Shown here: piece after piece, positions 15,001 through 30,000 of the stretch
How the letters are laid out: each line of letters starts with the position of its first letter
How positions within the stretch are numbered: the first letter of the stretch is position 1
Source of the DNA: Ascarosepion bandense
Lineage: Eukaryota; Mollusca; Cephalopoda; Sepiida; Sepiidae
Assembly: GCA_037127315.1 (NCBI GenBank)
Contig: JBBBDQ010001287.1
Location: forward strand, 4,276,501 to 4,340,500
Length of the DNA: 64,000 nt
Direction: 5' to 3'
The notes under the pieces: model-generated
Seen by the model: only the letters and a program-made list of their open reading frames with translations
Database searches by the model: none
What the model was told of the DNA's origin: nothing
Translations under genes and position numbers: made by a program

Positions 15001-18000
15001 CTTAAGAATAAACCTATAATAATACCAGATTTGATTTTGGAAGAGTGACTAGATATCATATTACACAAAAATAACAACAAAGACGCTCATATTATGTGCC
15101 TTTCTTTTTGCATTGTGAATAAAGTGATATGGGTAATGCAAGTTTCTGAATATTCTTTCTATATATTTTCTTCTTTTGTTAAATACTGGGGGCTGCATAT
15201 TCTTAGTGCTCTTAAGAATAAACCTATAATAATACCAGATTTGATTTTGGAAGAGTGACTAGATATCATATTACACAAAAATAACAACAAAGACGCTCAT
15301 ATTATGTGCCTTTCTTTTTTTGCATTGTGAATAAAGTGATATGGGTAATGCAAGTTTCTGAATGTTCTTTCTATGTATTTTTCTTCTTTTGTTAAATACT
15401 GGGGGCTGCATATTCTTAGTGCTCTTAAGAATAAACCTATAATAATACCAGATTTGATTTTGGAAGAGTGACTAGATATCATATTACACAAAAATAACAT
15501 TAAAGACGCTCATATTATGTGCCTTTCTTTTTGCATTGTGAATAAAGTGATATGGGTAATGCAAGTTTCTGAATGTTCTTTCTCTATATTTTCTTCTTTT
15601 GTTAAATACTGGGGGCTGCATATTCTTAGTGCTCTTAAGAATAAACCTATAATAATACCAGATTTGATTTTGGAAGAGTGACTAGATATCATATTACACA
15701 AAAATAACAACAAAGACAGCAATATTATGTGCCTTTCTTTTTTGCATTGTGAATAAAGTGATATGGGTAATGCAAGTTTCTGAATGTTCTTTCTATATAT
15801 TTTTCTTCTTTTGTTAAATATTGGGGGCTGCATATTCTTAGTGCTCTTAAGAATAAACCTATAATAATACCAGATTTGATTTTTGGAAGAGTGACTAGAT
15901 GTCATATTACACAAAAATAACAACAAAGACGCTCATATTATGTGCCTTTCTTTTTGCATTGTGAATAAAGTGATATGGGTAATGCAAGTTTCTGAATGTT
16001 CTTTCTATATATTTTCTTCTTTTGTTAAATACTGGGGGCTGCATATTCTTAGTGCTCTTAAGAATAAACCTATAATAATACCAGATTTGATTTTGGAAGA
16101 GTGACTAGATATCATAAAAATAACAACAAAGACGCTCATATCCTTATTGCCTTTCTTTTTGCATTGTGAATAAAGTGATATGGGTAATGCAAGTTTCTGA
16201 ATGTTCTTTCTATATATTTTTCTTCTTTTGTTAAATACTGGGGGCTGCATATTCTTAGTGCTCTTAAGAATAAACCTATAATAATACCAGATTTGATTTT
16301 GGAGGAAGGATGACTAGATATCATATTACACAAAAATAACAACAAAGACGCTCATATTATGTGCCTTTCTTTTTGCATTATTGAATGATGATATGGGTAA
16401 TGCAAGTTTCTGAATGTTCTTTCTATATATTTTCTTCTTTTGTTAAATACTGGGGGCTGCATATTCTTAGTGCTCTTAAGAATAAACCTATAATAATACC
16501 AGATTTGATTTTGGAAGAGTGACTAGATATCATATTACACAAAAATAACAACAAAGACGCTCATATCATGTGCCTTTCTTTTTGCATTGTGAATAAAGTG
16601 ATATGGGTAATGCAAGTTTCTGAATGTTCTTTCTATATATTTTTCTTCTTTTTTTGTTAAATACTGGGGCTGCATATTCTTAGTGCTCTTAGAATAAACC
16701 TATAATAATACCAGATTTGATTTTGGAAGAGTGACTAGATATCATATTACACAAAAATAACAACAAAGACGCTCATATTATGTGCCTTTCTTTTTGCATT
16801 GTGAATAAAGTGATATGGGCCAATGCAAGTTTCTGAATGTTCTTTCTATGTATTTTTCTTCTTTTGTTAAATACTGGGGGCTGCATATTCATAGTGCTCT
16901 TAAGAATAAACCTATAATAATACCAGATTTGATTTTGGAAGAGTGACTAGATATCATATTACACAAAAATAACAACAAAGACGCTCATATCATGTGCCTT
17001 TCTTTTGCATTGTGAATAAAGTGATATGGGTAATGCAAGTTTCTGAATGTTCTTTCTATATATTTTCTTCTTTTTGTTAAATACTGGGGGCTGCATATTC
17101 TTAGTGCTCTTAAGAATAAACCTATAATAATACCAGATTTGATTTTGGAAGAGTGACTAGATATCATATTACACAAAGAAATAACAACAAAGACGCTCAT
17201 ATTATGTGCCTTTCTTTTTTGCATTGTGAATAAAGTGATATGGGTAATGCAAGTTTCTGAATGTTCTTTCTATATATTTTTCTTCTTTGTTAAATACTGG
17301 GGGCTGCATATTCTTAGTGCTCTTAAGAATAAACCTATAATAATACCAGATTTGATTTTGGAAGAGTGACTAGATATCATATTACACAAAAATAACAACA
17401 AAGACGCTCATATTATGTGCCTTTCTTTTTGCATTGTGAATAAAAGTGATATGGGTAATGCAAGTTTCTGAATGTTCTTTCTATATATTTTTCTTCTTTT
17501 GTTAAATATTGGGGGCTGCATATTCATAGTATATTAAAATAAACCTATAATAATACCAGATTTGATTTTGGAAGAGTGACTAGATATCATATTACACAAA
17601 AATAACAACAAAGACGCTCATATTATGTGCCTTTCTTTTTGCATTGTGAATAAAGTGATATGGGTAATGCAAGTTTCTGAATGTTCTTTTCTATATATTT
17701 TCTTCTTTTGTTAATATTGGGGGGCTGCATATTCTTAGTGCTCTTAAGAATAAACCTATAATAATACCAGATTTGATTTTGGAAGAGTGACTAGATATCA
17801 TATTACACAAAAATAACAACAAAGACGCTCATATTATGTGCCTTTCTTTTTGCATTGTGAATAAAGTGATATGGGTAATGCAAGTTTCTGAATATTCTTT
17901 CTATATATTTTTCTTCTTTTGTTAAATACAGGGCTGCATATTCTTGGGTATGTAGAATAAACCTATAATAATACCAGGTTGATTTTGGAAGAGTGACTAG

Positions 18001-21000
18001 ATATCATATTTACACAAAAATAACAACAAAGACCTTCATATTATGTACCTCTTTTTGCATTGTGGTAAAGTGATATAGATGTCTAAGTTTCTGAATGTTC
18101 TTTCTATATATTTTCTTCTTTGTTAAATACTGGGGGCTGCATATTCTTAGTGCTCTTAAGAATAGAAACCTATAAATAATACCAAGTTTGATTTTTGGAA
18201 AGTGACTAGATATCATATTACACAAAAATAACAACAAAGACGCTCCTATCATGTGCTTGCTCTTTTTGCATTGTGAGTAAAGTGATATGGGTAATGCAAG
18301 TTTCTGAATGTTCTTTCTATGTAATTTTCTTCTTTTGTTAAATACTGAGGGCTGCATATTCTTAGTGCTCTTAAAGACCTATAATAATACCAGATTTGAT
18401 TTTAGGTAGGTGACTAGATATCATATTACACAAAAATAACAAACAAAGACGCTCATATTATGTGCCTTTCTTTTTGCATTGTGAGTAAAGTGATATGGGT
18501 AATGCAAGTTTCTGAATGTTCTTTCTATATATTTTCTTCTTTTGTTAAATACTGGGGGCTACTATATTCTTAGTGCTCTTAAGAATAAACCTATAATAAT
18601 ACCAGATTTGATTTTGGAAAAGTGACTAGATATCATATTACAAAAATAACAACAAAGACGCTCATATTATGTGCCTTTTCTTTTGCATTGTGAGTAAAGT
18701 ATTAACTATGGAGGTAATGCAAGTTTCTGAATGTTCTTTCTATATATTTTTCTTCTTTTGTTAAATACTGGGGGCTGCATATTCTTAGTGCTCTTAAGAA
18801 TAAACCTATAATAATACCAGATTTGATTTTAGTGACTAGATATCATATTACACAAATATAACAACAAAGACGCTCATATTATGTGCCTTTCTTTTTGCAT
18901 TGTGAATAAAGTGATATGGGTAATGCAAGTTTCTGAATGTTCTTTCTATGTATTTTTCTTCTTTTGTTAAATACTGGGGAACTGCATATTCTTAGTGCTC
19001 TTAAGAATAAACCTATAATAATACCAGATTTGATTTTGGAAAGAGTGAAGCTAGATATCATATTACACAAAAAATAACAACAAAGACGCTCATATTATGT
19101 GCCTTTCTTTGCATTATTGTGAATAAAGTGATATGGGTAATGCAAGTTTCTGAATGTTCTTTCTATGTATTTTCTTCTTTTGTTAAATACTGGGAGCTGC
19201 ATATTCTTGAATTATGAATAAACTATAATAATACCAGATTTGATTTTGGAAAGTGACTAGATATCATATTACACAAAAATATGTAACAAAGACAGCTCAT
19301 ATTATGTGCCTTTCTTTTTGCATTGTGAATAAAGTGATATGGGGAGTAAATACAAGTTTCTGAATGTTCTTTCTGTATTTTCTTCTTTTTTTGTTAAATA
19401 CTGGGGGGCTGCATATTCTTAGTGCTTTCTTAGAATAACCTATAATAATACCAGATTTGATTTTGGAAAGAGTATTTAGATATCATATTACACAAAAATA
19501 ACAACAGGAACGCTCATATTATGTGCCTTTCTTTTTGCATTGTGAATAAAGTGACTATGGGTAATGCAAGTTTCACACAGATGTTCTTCTATATATTTTT
19601 CTTCTTTTGTTAAATATTGGGGGCTGCATATTCTTAGTGCTCTTAAGAATAAACCTATAATAATACAGATTTGATTTTGGAAAAGTGACTAGATATCATA
19701 TTACACAAAAATAACAACAAAGACGCTCATATTATGTGCCTTTCTTTGCATTGTGAATAAAATTATAGATTATTGCAAGTTTCTATGAATGTTCTTTCTA
19801 TATATTTTTCTATTTGCTTTTGTTAAATACTAGGGCTGCATATTCTTAGTGCTCTTAAGAATAAACCCTATAATAATAATTTGATTTTGGAAGAGTGACT
19901 AGATATCATATTACACAAAAATAACAACAAAGACACTCATATCATGCCTTTCTTTTTGCATTGTGAGTAAAGTGATATGGGTAATGCAAGTTTCTGAATG
20001 TTCTTTCTATGTATTTTCTTCTTTTGTTAAATACTGGGGGCTGCATATTCTTAGTGCTCTTAAGAATAAATATATAATAATACCAGATTTGATTTTGGAA
20101 GAGTGACTAGATATGTATGCAAAATAACAATAAAGACAGCTCATATTATGTGCCTTTCTTTTGCATTGTGAGAATTAAAGTGATATGGGTAATGCAAGTT
20201 TCTGAATGTTCTTTTCTATATATTTTTTCTTCTTTTGTTAAATACTGAGGCTGCATATTCTTAGTGCTCTTAGAATAAACCTATAATAATGCCAGATTTG
20301 ATTTTGGAAAGTGACTAGATATCATATTACACAAAAAATAACAACAAAAAAGACGCTCATATTATGTGCCTTTCTTTTGCATTGTGAGTAAATTGTGTAG
20401 GAGCAGTAAATTTCTGAATGGTCTTTCTATATATTTTTCTTCTTTTGTTAAATACTGGGGGCTGCATATTCTTAGTGCTCTTAAGAATAAACCTATAATA
20501 ATACCAGATTTGATTTTGGAAGAGTGACTAGATATCATATTACAAAAATAACAACAAAGACGCTCATATTATGTGCCTTTCTTTTTGCATTGTGAATAAG
20601 TATGGAGTAATGCAAATTCTGAATGTTCTTTCTATGTATTTTTCTTCTTTTTGTTAAATACTGGGGGCTGCATATTCTTAGTGCTCTTAAGAATAAACCT
20701 ATAATAATACCAGATTTGATTTTGGAAGAGTGACTAGATATCATATTACACAAATAACAACAAGAACGCTCTTTTGCATTGTGAATAAAGTGATATAGGT
20801 AATGCAAGTTTCTGAATGTTCTTTCTATATATTTTCTTCTTTTGTTAAATACTGGGGGCTGCATATTCTTAGTGCTCTTAAGAATAAACTAGCCTATAAT
20901 AATACCAGATTTGATTTGGAAGAGTGACTAGATATCATATTACACAAAAATAACAACAAAGACGCTCATATTATGTGCCTTTCTTTTTGCATTGTGAATA

Positions 21001-24000
21001 AAGTGATATGGGTAATGCAAGTTCTGAATGTTCTTTCTATATATTTTTCTTCTTTTGTTAAATACAGGGAGCTGCATATTCTTAGTGCTGCTAAGAATAA
21101 ACCTATAATATGCCAGATTTGATTTTTGGAAGTGACTAGATATCATATTACACAAAAATAACAACAAAGACGCTCATATTATGTGCCTTTCTTTTTGCAT
21201 TGTGAATAAAGTGATATGGGTATGCAAGTTTCTGAATGTTCTTTCTATGTATTTTCTTCTTTTGTTAAATACTGGGGGCTGCATATTCTTAGTGCTCTTA
21301 AGAATAAACCTATAATAATACCAGATTTGATTTTGGAAGAGTGACTAGATGTCATATTACACAAAATAACAACAAAGACGCTCATTATGTGCCTTTCTTT
21401 TGCATTGAATAAAGTGATATGGGTAATGCAAGTTTCTGTTAATGTTCTTTCTATATATTTTCTTCTTTTGTTAAATACTGAGAGCTGCATATTCTTAGTG
21501 CTCTTAGAATAAACCTATAATAATACCAGATTTGATTTTGGAAGAGTATTAGATATCATATTACACAAAAATAACAACAAAGACGCTCATATTATGTGCC
21601 TTTCTTTTTGCATTGTGAATAAAGTGATATGGGTAATGCAAGTTTCTGAATGTTCTTTCTATATATTTTTTTCTTCTTTGTTAAATACTGGGGGCTGCAT
21701 ATTCTTAATTGCTCTTTAAGAATAAACCTATAATAATACCAAGATTTTGATTTTGGAAGAGTGACTAGATATCATACACAAAATAACAACAAAGAGGCAG
21801 CTCATATTATGTGCCTTTCTTTTGCATTGTGAATAAAGTGATATGGGTAATGCAAGTTTCTGAATGTTCTTTCCTATGTATTTTTCTTCTTTTGTTAAAT
21901 ACTGGGGGCTGCATATTCTTAGTGCTCTTAAGAATAAACCTATAATAATACCAGATTTGATTTTGGAAGAGTGACTAGATATCATATTACACAAAATAAC
22001 AACAAAGACAGCTCATATTATGTGCCTTTCTTTTTGCATTGTGAGTAAAGTGATATGGGTAATCCAAGTTTCTGAATGTTCTTTCTATATATTTTTCTTC
22101 TTTTGTTAAATACTGGGGGCTGCATATTCTTAGTGCTCTTAAGAATAAACCTATAATAATACCAGATTTGATTTTGGAAGAGTGACTAGATATCATATTA
22201 CACAAAAATAACAACAAAGAAGCTCATATTATGTGCCTTTCTTTTTGCATTGTGAGTAAAGTGATATGGGTAATGCAAGTTTCTGAATGTTCTTTCTATG
22301 TATTTTTCTTCTTTTGTTAAATACTGGGGGCTGCATATTCTTGGTATAAAGATAACCTATAATAATACCAGATTTGATTTTGGAGAGGTAATGCAGATAT
22401 CATATTACACAAAAATAGCTTAAACAAAGACGCTCATATTATGTGCCTTTCTTTTTTGCATTGTGAATAAAGTGATATGGGTAATGCAAGTTTCTGAATG
22501 TTTCTTTCTCATATATTTTTTTTACCTTTTGTGTTAAATACTGGGGGCTGCATATTCTTAGTGCTCTTAAGAATAAACCTATAATAATACAGATTTGATT
22601 TTGGAAGAGTGACTAGATATCATATTACACCAAAAATAACAACAAAGACGCTCATATTATGTGCCTTTCTTTTTGCATTGTGAATAAAGTGATATGGGTA
22701 ATGCAAGTTTCTGAATGTGCTTTCTATATATTTTTCTTCTTTTGTTAAATACTGGGGCTGCATATTCTTAGTGCTCTTAAGAATAAACCTATAATAATAC
22801 CAGATTTGATTTTGGAAGAGTATTAGATGTCATATTACACAAAAATAACAACAAAGACGCTCATATTATGTGCCTTTCTTTTTGCATTGTGAATAAAGTG
22901 ATATGGGTAATGCAAGTTTCTGAATGTTCTTTCTATGTATTTTTCTTCTTTTGTTAATGCTAGGGGCTGCATATTCTTAGTGCTCTTAAGAATAAACCTA
23001 TAATAATACCAGATTTGATTTTGGAAGAGTGACTAGATATCATATTACAAAAATAACAACAAAGACGCTCATATTATGTGCCTTTCTTTTTGCATTGTGA
23101 ATAAAGTGATATGGGTAATGCAAGTTTCTGAATGTTCTTTTCCTATGTATTTTCTTCTTTTTTGTTAAATACTGGGGGCTGCATATTCTTAGTGCTCTTA
23201 AGAACAAACCTATAATAATACCAGATTTGATTTTGGAAGAGTGACTAGATATCATATTACACAAAAATAACAACAAAAAGACGCTCATATTATGTGCCTT
23301 TCTTTTTGCATTGTGAATAAAGTGATATAGGTAATGCAAGTTTCTGAATGTTCTTTCTATGTATTTTTCTTCTTTTGTTAAATACTGAGGCTGCATATTC
23401 TTAGTGCTCTTAAGAATAAACCTATAATAATGCCAGATTTGATTTTGGAAGAGTGACCTGGAATATCATATTACACAAGAAATAACAACAAAGACACTCA
23501 TATTATATTGCCTTTCTTTTTGCATTGTGAATAAAGTGATATGGGTAATGCAAGTTTCTGAATGTTCTTTCTATGTATTTTTTCTTCTTTTGTTAAATAC
23601 TGGGGGCTGCATATTCTTAGTGCTCTTAAGAATAAACCTATAATAATACCAGATTTGATTTTGGAAGAGTGACTAGATATCATATTACACAAAAATAACA
23701 ACAAAGACGCTCATATTATGTGCCTTTCTTTTTGCATTGTGAATAAAGTGATATAGGTAATGCAAGTTTCTGAATGTTCTTTCTATGTATTTTTCTTCTT
23801 TTGTTAAATACTGGGGGCTGCATATTCTTAGTGCTCTTAAGAATAAACCTATAATAATACCAGATTTGATTTTGGAAGAGTGACTAGATATCATATTACA
23901 AAAATAACAACAAAGACGCTCATATTATGTGCCTTTCTTTGCATTGTGAATAAAGTGATATGGGTAATGCAAGTTTCTGAATGTTCTTTCTATGTATTTT

Positions 24001-27000
24001 CTTCTTTTGTTAAATACTGGGGGCTGCATATTCTTAGTGCTCTTAAGAATAAGCCTATAATAATACCAGCTTTGATTTTGGAAGTGACTAGATATCATAT
24101 TACACAAAAATAACAACAAAGACGCTCATATTATGTGCCTTTCTTTTTGCATTGTGAATAAAAAGTGATATGGGTAATGCAAGTTTCTGAATAATATATT
24201 TCTATATTTTCTTCTTTTGTTAAATACTGGGGGCTGCATATTCTTAGTGCTCTTAAGAATAAACCTATAATAATACCAGATTTGATTTTGGAAGAGTGAC
24301 TAGATATCATATTACACAAAAATAATAGCAAGGGCATGTATTATGTGCCTTTCTTTTTGCATTGTGAATAAAGTGATATAGGTAATGCAAGTTTCTGAAT
24401 GTTCTTTCTATGTATTTTCTTCTTTTGTTAAATACTGGGGGCTGCATATTCTTAGTGCTCTTAAGAATAAACCTATAATAATACCAGCTTTGATTTTGGA
24501 AGAGTGACTAGATATCATATTACACAAAAATAACCTTAAAGACGCTCATATTATGTGCCTTTCTTTTTGCATTGGCTAGATAAGTGATACATGGTGGTAG
24601 TTTCTGAATGTGCTTTCCTATATATTTTCTTCTTTTGTTAAATACTGGGGCTGCATATTCTTAGTGCTCTTAAGAATAAACCTATAATAATACAGATTTG
24701 ATTTTGGAAGAGTGACTAGATATCATATTACACAAAAATAACAACAAAGACGCTCATATTATGTGCCTTTCTTTTTGCATTGTGAATAAAGTGATATGGG
24801 TAATGCAAGTTTCTGAATGTTCTTTCTATGTATTTTTCTTCTTTTGTTAAATACTGGGGGCTGCATATTCTTAGTGCTCTTAAGAATAAACCTATAATAA
24901 TACCAGATTTGATTTTGGAAGGGGTGACCAGATGTCATATTACACAAAAATAACAACAAAGACGCTCATGTGTGTAATATTGCCTTTCTTTTTGCATTGT
25001 GAATAAAGTGATATGGGTAATGCAAGTTTCTGAATGTTCTTTTTCTATATATTTTCTTCTTTTGTTAAATACTTGGGGCTGCATATTCTTAGTGCTCTTA
25101 AGAATAAACCTATAATAATACCAGATTTGATTTTGGAAAATTGTTAGATATCATTGCACAAAAACAACAACAAAGACATTCATATCATGTGCCTTTCTTT
25201 TTACATTGTGAATAAAAATTGATATAAGGTAATGCAAGTTTCTGAATGTTCTTTCTATGTATTTTTTCTTTTGTTAAATACTGGGGGCTGCATATTCTTA
25301 GTATGTAGAATAGACTATAATAATACCAAGTTTACAGTTTTGGAAGGGTGACTAGATATCATATTACACAAAAATAACAACAAAGACAGCTCATATTATG
25401 TGCCTTTCTTTTTGCATTGTGAATAAAGTGATATGGGTAGTAAGTTTCTGAATGTTCTTTCTATATATTTTCTTCTTTTGTTAAATACTGGGGCTGCATA
25501 TTCTTAGTGCTCTTAAGAATAAACCTATAATAATACCAGATTTGATTTTGGAAGGGTGACTAGATACTCCATGGCCAAAATAACAACAAAGACTATCATA
25601 TTATGTGCCTTTCTTTTTGCATTGTAAATAAAGTGATATAGGTAATACGAAGTTTCTGAATGTTCTTTCTATATATTTTTCTTCTTTTGTTAAATACTGG
25701 GAGCTGCATATTCTTAGTGCTCTTAAGAATAAACCTATAATAATGCATAAGATTTGATTTTGGAAGAGTGACTAGATATCATATTACACAAAATAACAAC
25801 AAAGACGCTCATATTATGTGCCTTTCTTTTTGCATTGTGAATAAATTGATATGGGTAATGCAAGTTTCTGAATAGCTAACTTTCTAGTATTTTCTTCTTT
25901 TGTTAAATACTGGGGGCTGCATATTCTTAGTGCTCTTAAGAACCAAACCTATAATAATACCAGCTTTGATTTTGGAAGAGTGACTAGATATCATATTACA
26001 CAAAAATAACAACAAAGACGCTCATATTATGTGCCTTTCTTTTTGCATTGTGAATAAAGTGATATGGGTAATGCAAGTTTCTGAATGTGCTTTCTATATA
26101 TTTTTTCTTCTTTTGTTAAATACTGGGGCTGCATATTCTTAGTGCTCTTAGAATAAACCTATAATAATACAGATTTGATTTTGGAAGAGTGACTCGATAT
26201 CATATTACACAAAAATAACAACAAAGACACTCATATCATGTGCCTTTCTTTATTGTGAATGAAGTGATATGGGTAATGCAAGTTTCTGAATGTTCTTTCT
26301 ATATATTTTTCTTCTTTGTTAAATACTGGGGGCTGCATATTCTTAGTGCTCTTAAGAATAAACCTATAATAATACAAGATTTGATTTTGGAAGAGTGACT
26401 AAGATATCATATTACACAAAAATAACAACAAAGACGCTCATATTATGTGCCTTTCTTTTTGCATTGTGAGTAAAGTGATATAGGTAATGCAAGTTTCTAG
26501 ATATTCTTTCTATATATTTTTCTTCTTTTGTTAAATACTGGGGCTGCATATTCTTAGTGCTCTTAAGAATAAACCTATAATAATACCAGATTTGATTTTG
26601 GAAGAGTGACTAGATATCATATTACACAAAAATAACAACAAAGACGCTCATATTATGGCCCTTTCTTACTTGCATTGTGAATAAAGTGATATGGGTAATG
26701 CAAGTTTCTGAATGTTCTTTCTATATATTTTCTTCTTTTGTTGTTAAATACTGGGGGCTGCATATTCTTAGTGCTCTTAAGAATAAACCTATAATAATAC
26801 CAGATTTGATTTTGGAAGAGTGACTAGATATCATATTACAAAAATAACAACAAAGACGCTCATATTATGTGCCTTTTCTTTTTGCATTGTGAATAAAGTG
26901 ATATGGGTAATGCAAGTTTCTGAATGTTCTTTCTATATATTTTCTTCTTTTGTTGTTAAATGCAGAGGGCTGCATATTCTTAGTGCTCATAAGAATAAAC

Positions 27001-30000
27001 CTATAATAATACCAGATTTGATTTTGGAAGAGTGACTAGATATCATATTACACAAAAATAACAACAAAGACGCTCATGTTATGTGCCTTTCTTTTTGCAT
27101 TGTGAATAAAGTGATATGGGTAATGCAAGTTTCTGAATGTTCTTTCTATATATTTTTCTTCTTTTGTTAAATACTGGGGGCTGCATATTCTTAGTGCTCT
27201 TAAGAATAAACCTATAATAATACCAGCTTGATTTTTGGAAGAGTGACTAGATATCATATTACACAAAAATAACAACAAAGACGCTCATATTATGTGCCTT
27301 TCTTTTTGCATTGTGAATAAAGTGATATGGGTAATGCAAGTTTCTGAATGTTCTTTCTATATATTTTTCATTTATTTTCATTAAATGCTGGGGGCTGCAT
27401 ATTCTTAGCGCTCTTAAGAATAAACCTATAATAATACCAGATTTGATTTTGGAAGAGTGACTAGATATCATGTGCAAAAATAACAACAAGAACGCTCATA
27501 TTATGTGCCTTTTCTTTTGCATTGTGAATAAAGTGATATGGGTAATGCAAGTTTCTGAATGTGCTTTCTATATATTTTTCTTCTTTTGTTAAATACTGGG
27601 GGCTGCATATTCTTAGTGTCTTAAGATAAACCTATAATAATACCAGATTTGATTTTGGAAGAGTGACTAGATATCATATTACACAAAATAACAACAAAGA
27701 CGCTCATATTATGTGCCTTTCTTTTTGCATTGTGAATAAAGTGATATGGGTAATGCAAGTTTCTGAATGTTCTTTCTATATATTTTTCTTCTTTTGTTAA
27801 ATACTGGGGGCTGCATATTCCTTAGATGCTCTTAAGAATAAACCTATAATAATACCAGATTTGATTTTGGAAGAGTGACTAGATATCATATTACACAAAA
27901 ATAACAACAAAGACGCTCATATTATGTGCCTTTCTTTTTGCATTGTGAATAAAGTGATATGGGTAATGCAAGTTTCTGAATGTTCTTTCTATATATTTTC
28001 TTCTTTTGTTAAATACTGGGGGCTGCATATTCTTAGTGCTCTTAAGAATAAACCTATAATAATACCAGATTTGATTTTGGAAGAGGCATTAGATATCATA
28101 TTACACAAAAATAACAACAAAGACGCTCATATTATGTGCCTTTCTTTTTTTGCATTGTGAATAAAGTAGATATGGGTAATGCAAGTTTCTGAATGTTCTT
28201 TCTATATATTTTTCTTCTTTTGTTAAATACTGGGGGCTGCATATTCTTAGTGCTCTTAAGAATAAACCTATAATAATACCAGCTTTGATTTTGGAAAAGT
28301 GACTAGATATCATATTACACAAAAATAACAACAAAGACGCTCATATTATGTGCCTTTCTTTTTGCATTGTGAATAAAGTGATATGGGTAATGCAAGTTTC
28401 TGAATGTTCTTTCTATATTTTCTTCTTTTGTTAAATACTGGGGGCTGCATATTCTTAGTGCTCTTAAGAATAAACCTATAATAATACCAGATTTGATTTT
28501 GGAAGAGTGACTAGATCATATTACACAAAAATAACAACAAAGACGCTCATGTGTAATTGCCTTTCTTTTTGCATTGTGAATAAAGTGATATGGGTAATGC
28601 AAGTTTCTGAATGTGCTTTCTATATATTTTTCTTCTTTTGTTAAATACTGGGGGCTGCATATTCTTAGTGCTCTTAAGAATAAACCTATAATAATACCAG
28701 ATTTGATTTTGGAAGAGTGACTAGATATCATATTACACAAAAATAACAACAAAGACGCTCATATTATGTGCCTTTCTTTTTGCATTGTGAATAAAGTGAT
28801 ATGGGTAATGCAAGTTTCTGAATGTTCTTTCTATATATTTTCTTCTTTTGTTAAATACTAGGGGCTGCATATTCTTAGTGCTCTTAAGAATAAACCTATA
28901 ATAATACCAGATTTGATTTTGGAAGAGTGACTAGATATCATATTACACAAAAATAACAACAAAGACGCTCATATTATGTGCCTTTCTTTTTGCATTGTGA
29001 ATAAAGTGATATGGGTAATGCAAGTTTCTGAATGTTCTTTCTATGTATTTTTCTTCTTTTGTTAAATACTGGGGGCTGCATATTCTTAGTGCTCTTAAGA
29101 ATAAACCTATAATAATACCAGATTTGATTTTGGAAGAGTGACTAGATATCATATTACACAAAAATAACAACAAAGACGCTCATATTATGTGCCTTTCTTT
29201 TTGCATTGTGAATAAAGTGATATGGGTAATGCAAGTTTCTGAATGTTCTTTCTATGTATTTTTCTTCTTTGTTAAATACTGGGGGCTGCATATTCTTAGT
29301 GCTCTTAAGAATAAACCTATAATAATACCAGATTTGATTTTGGAAGAGTGACTAGATATCATATTACACAAAAATAACAACAAAGACGCTCATATTATGT
29401 GCCTTTCTTTTTGCATTGTGAATAAAGTGATATGGGTAATGCAAGTTTCTGAATGTTCTTTCTATGTATTTTTCTTCTTTTGTTAAATACTGGGGCTGCA
29501 TATTCTTAGTGCTCTTAAGAATAAACCTATAATAATACCAGATTTGATTTTGGAAGAGTGACTAGATATCATATTACACAAAAATAACAACAAAGACGCT
29601 CATATTATGTGCCTTTCTTTTGCATTGTGAATAAAGTGATATGGGTAATGCAAGTTTCTGAATGTTCTTTCTATGTATTTTTCTTCTTTTGTTAAATACT
29701 GGGGGCTGCATATTCTTAGTGCTCTTAAGAATAAACCTATAATAATACCAGATTTGATTTTGGAAGAGTGACTAGATATCATATTACACAAAAATAACAA
29801 CAAAGACGCTCATATTATGTGCCTTTCTTTGCATTGTGAATAAAGTGATATGGGTAATGCAGTTTCTGAATGTTCTTTCTATATATTTTTCTTCTTTTGT
29901 TAAATACTGGGGGCTGCATATTCTTAGTGCTCTTAAGAATAAACCTATAATAATACCAGATTTGATTTTGGAAGAGTGACTAGATATCATATTACACAAA

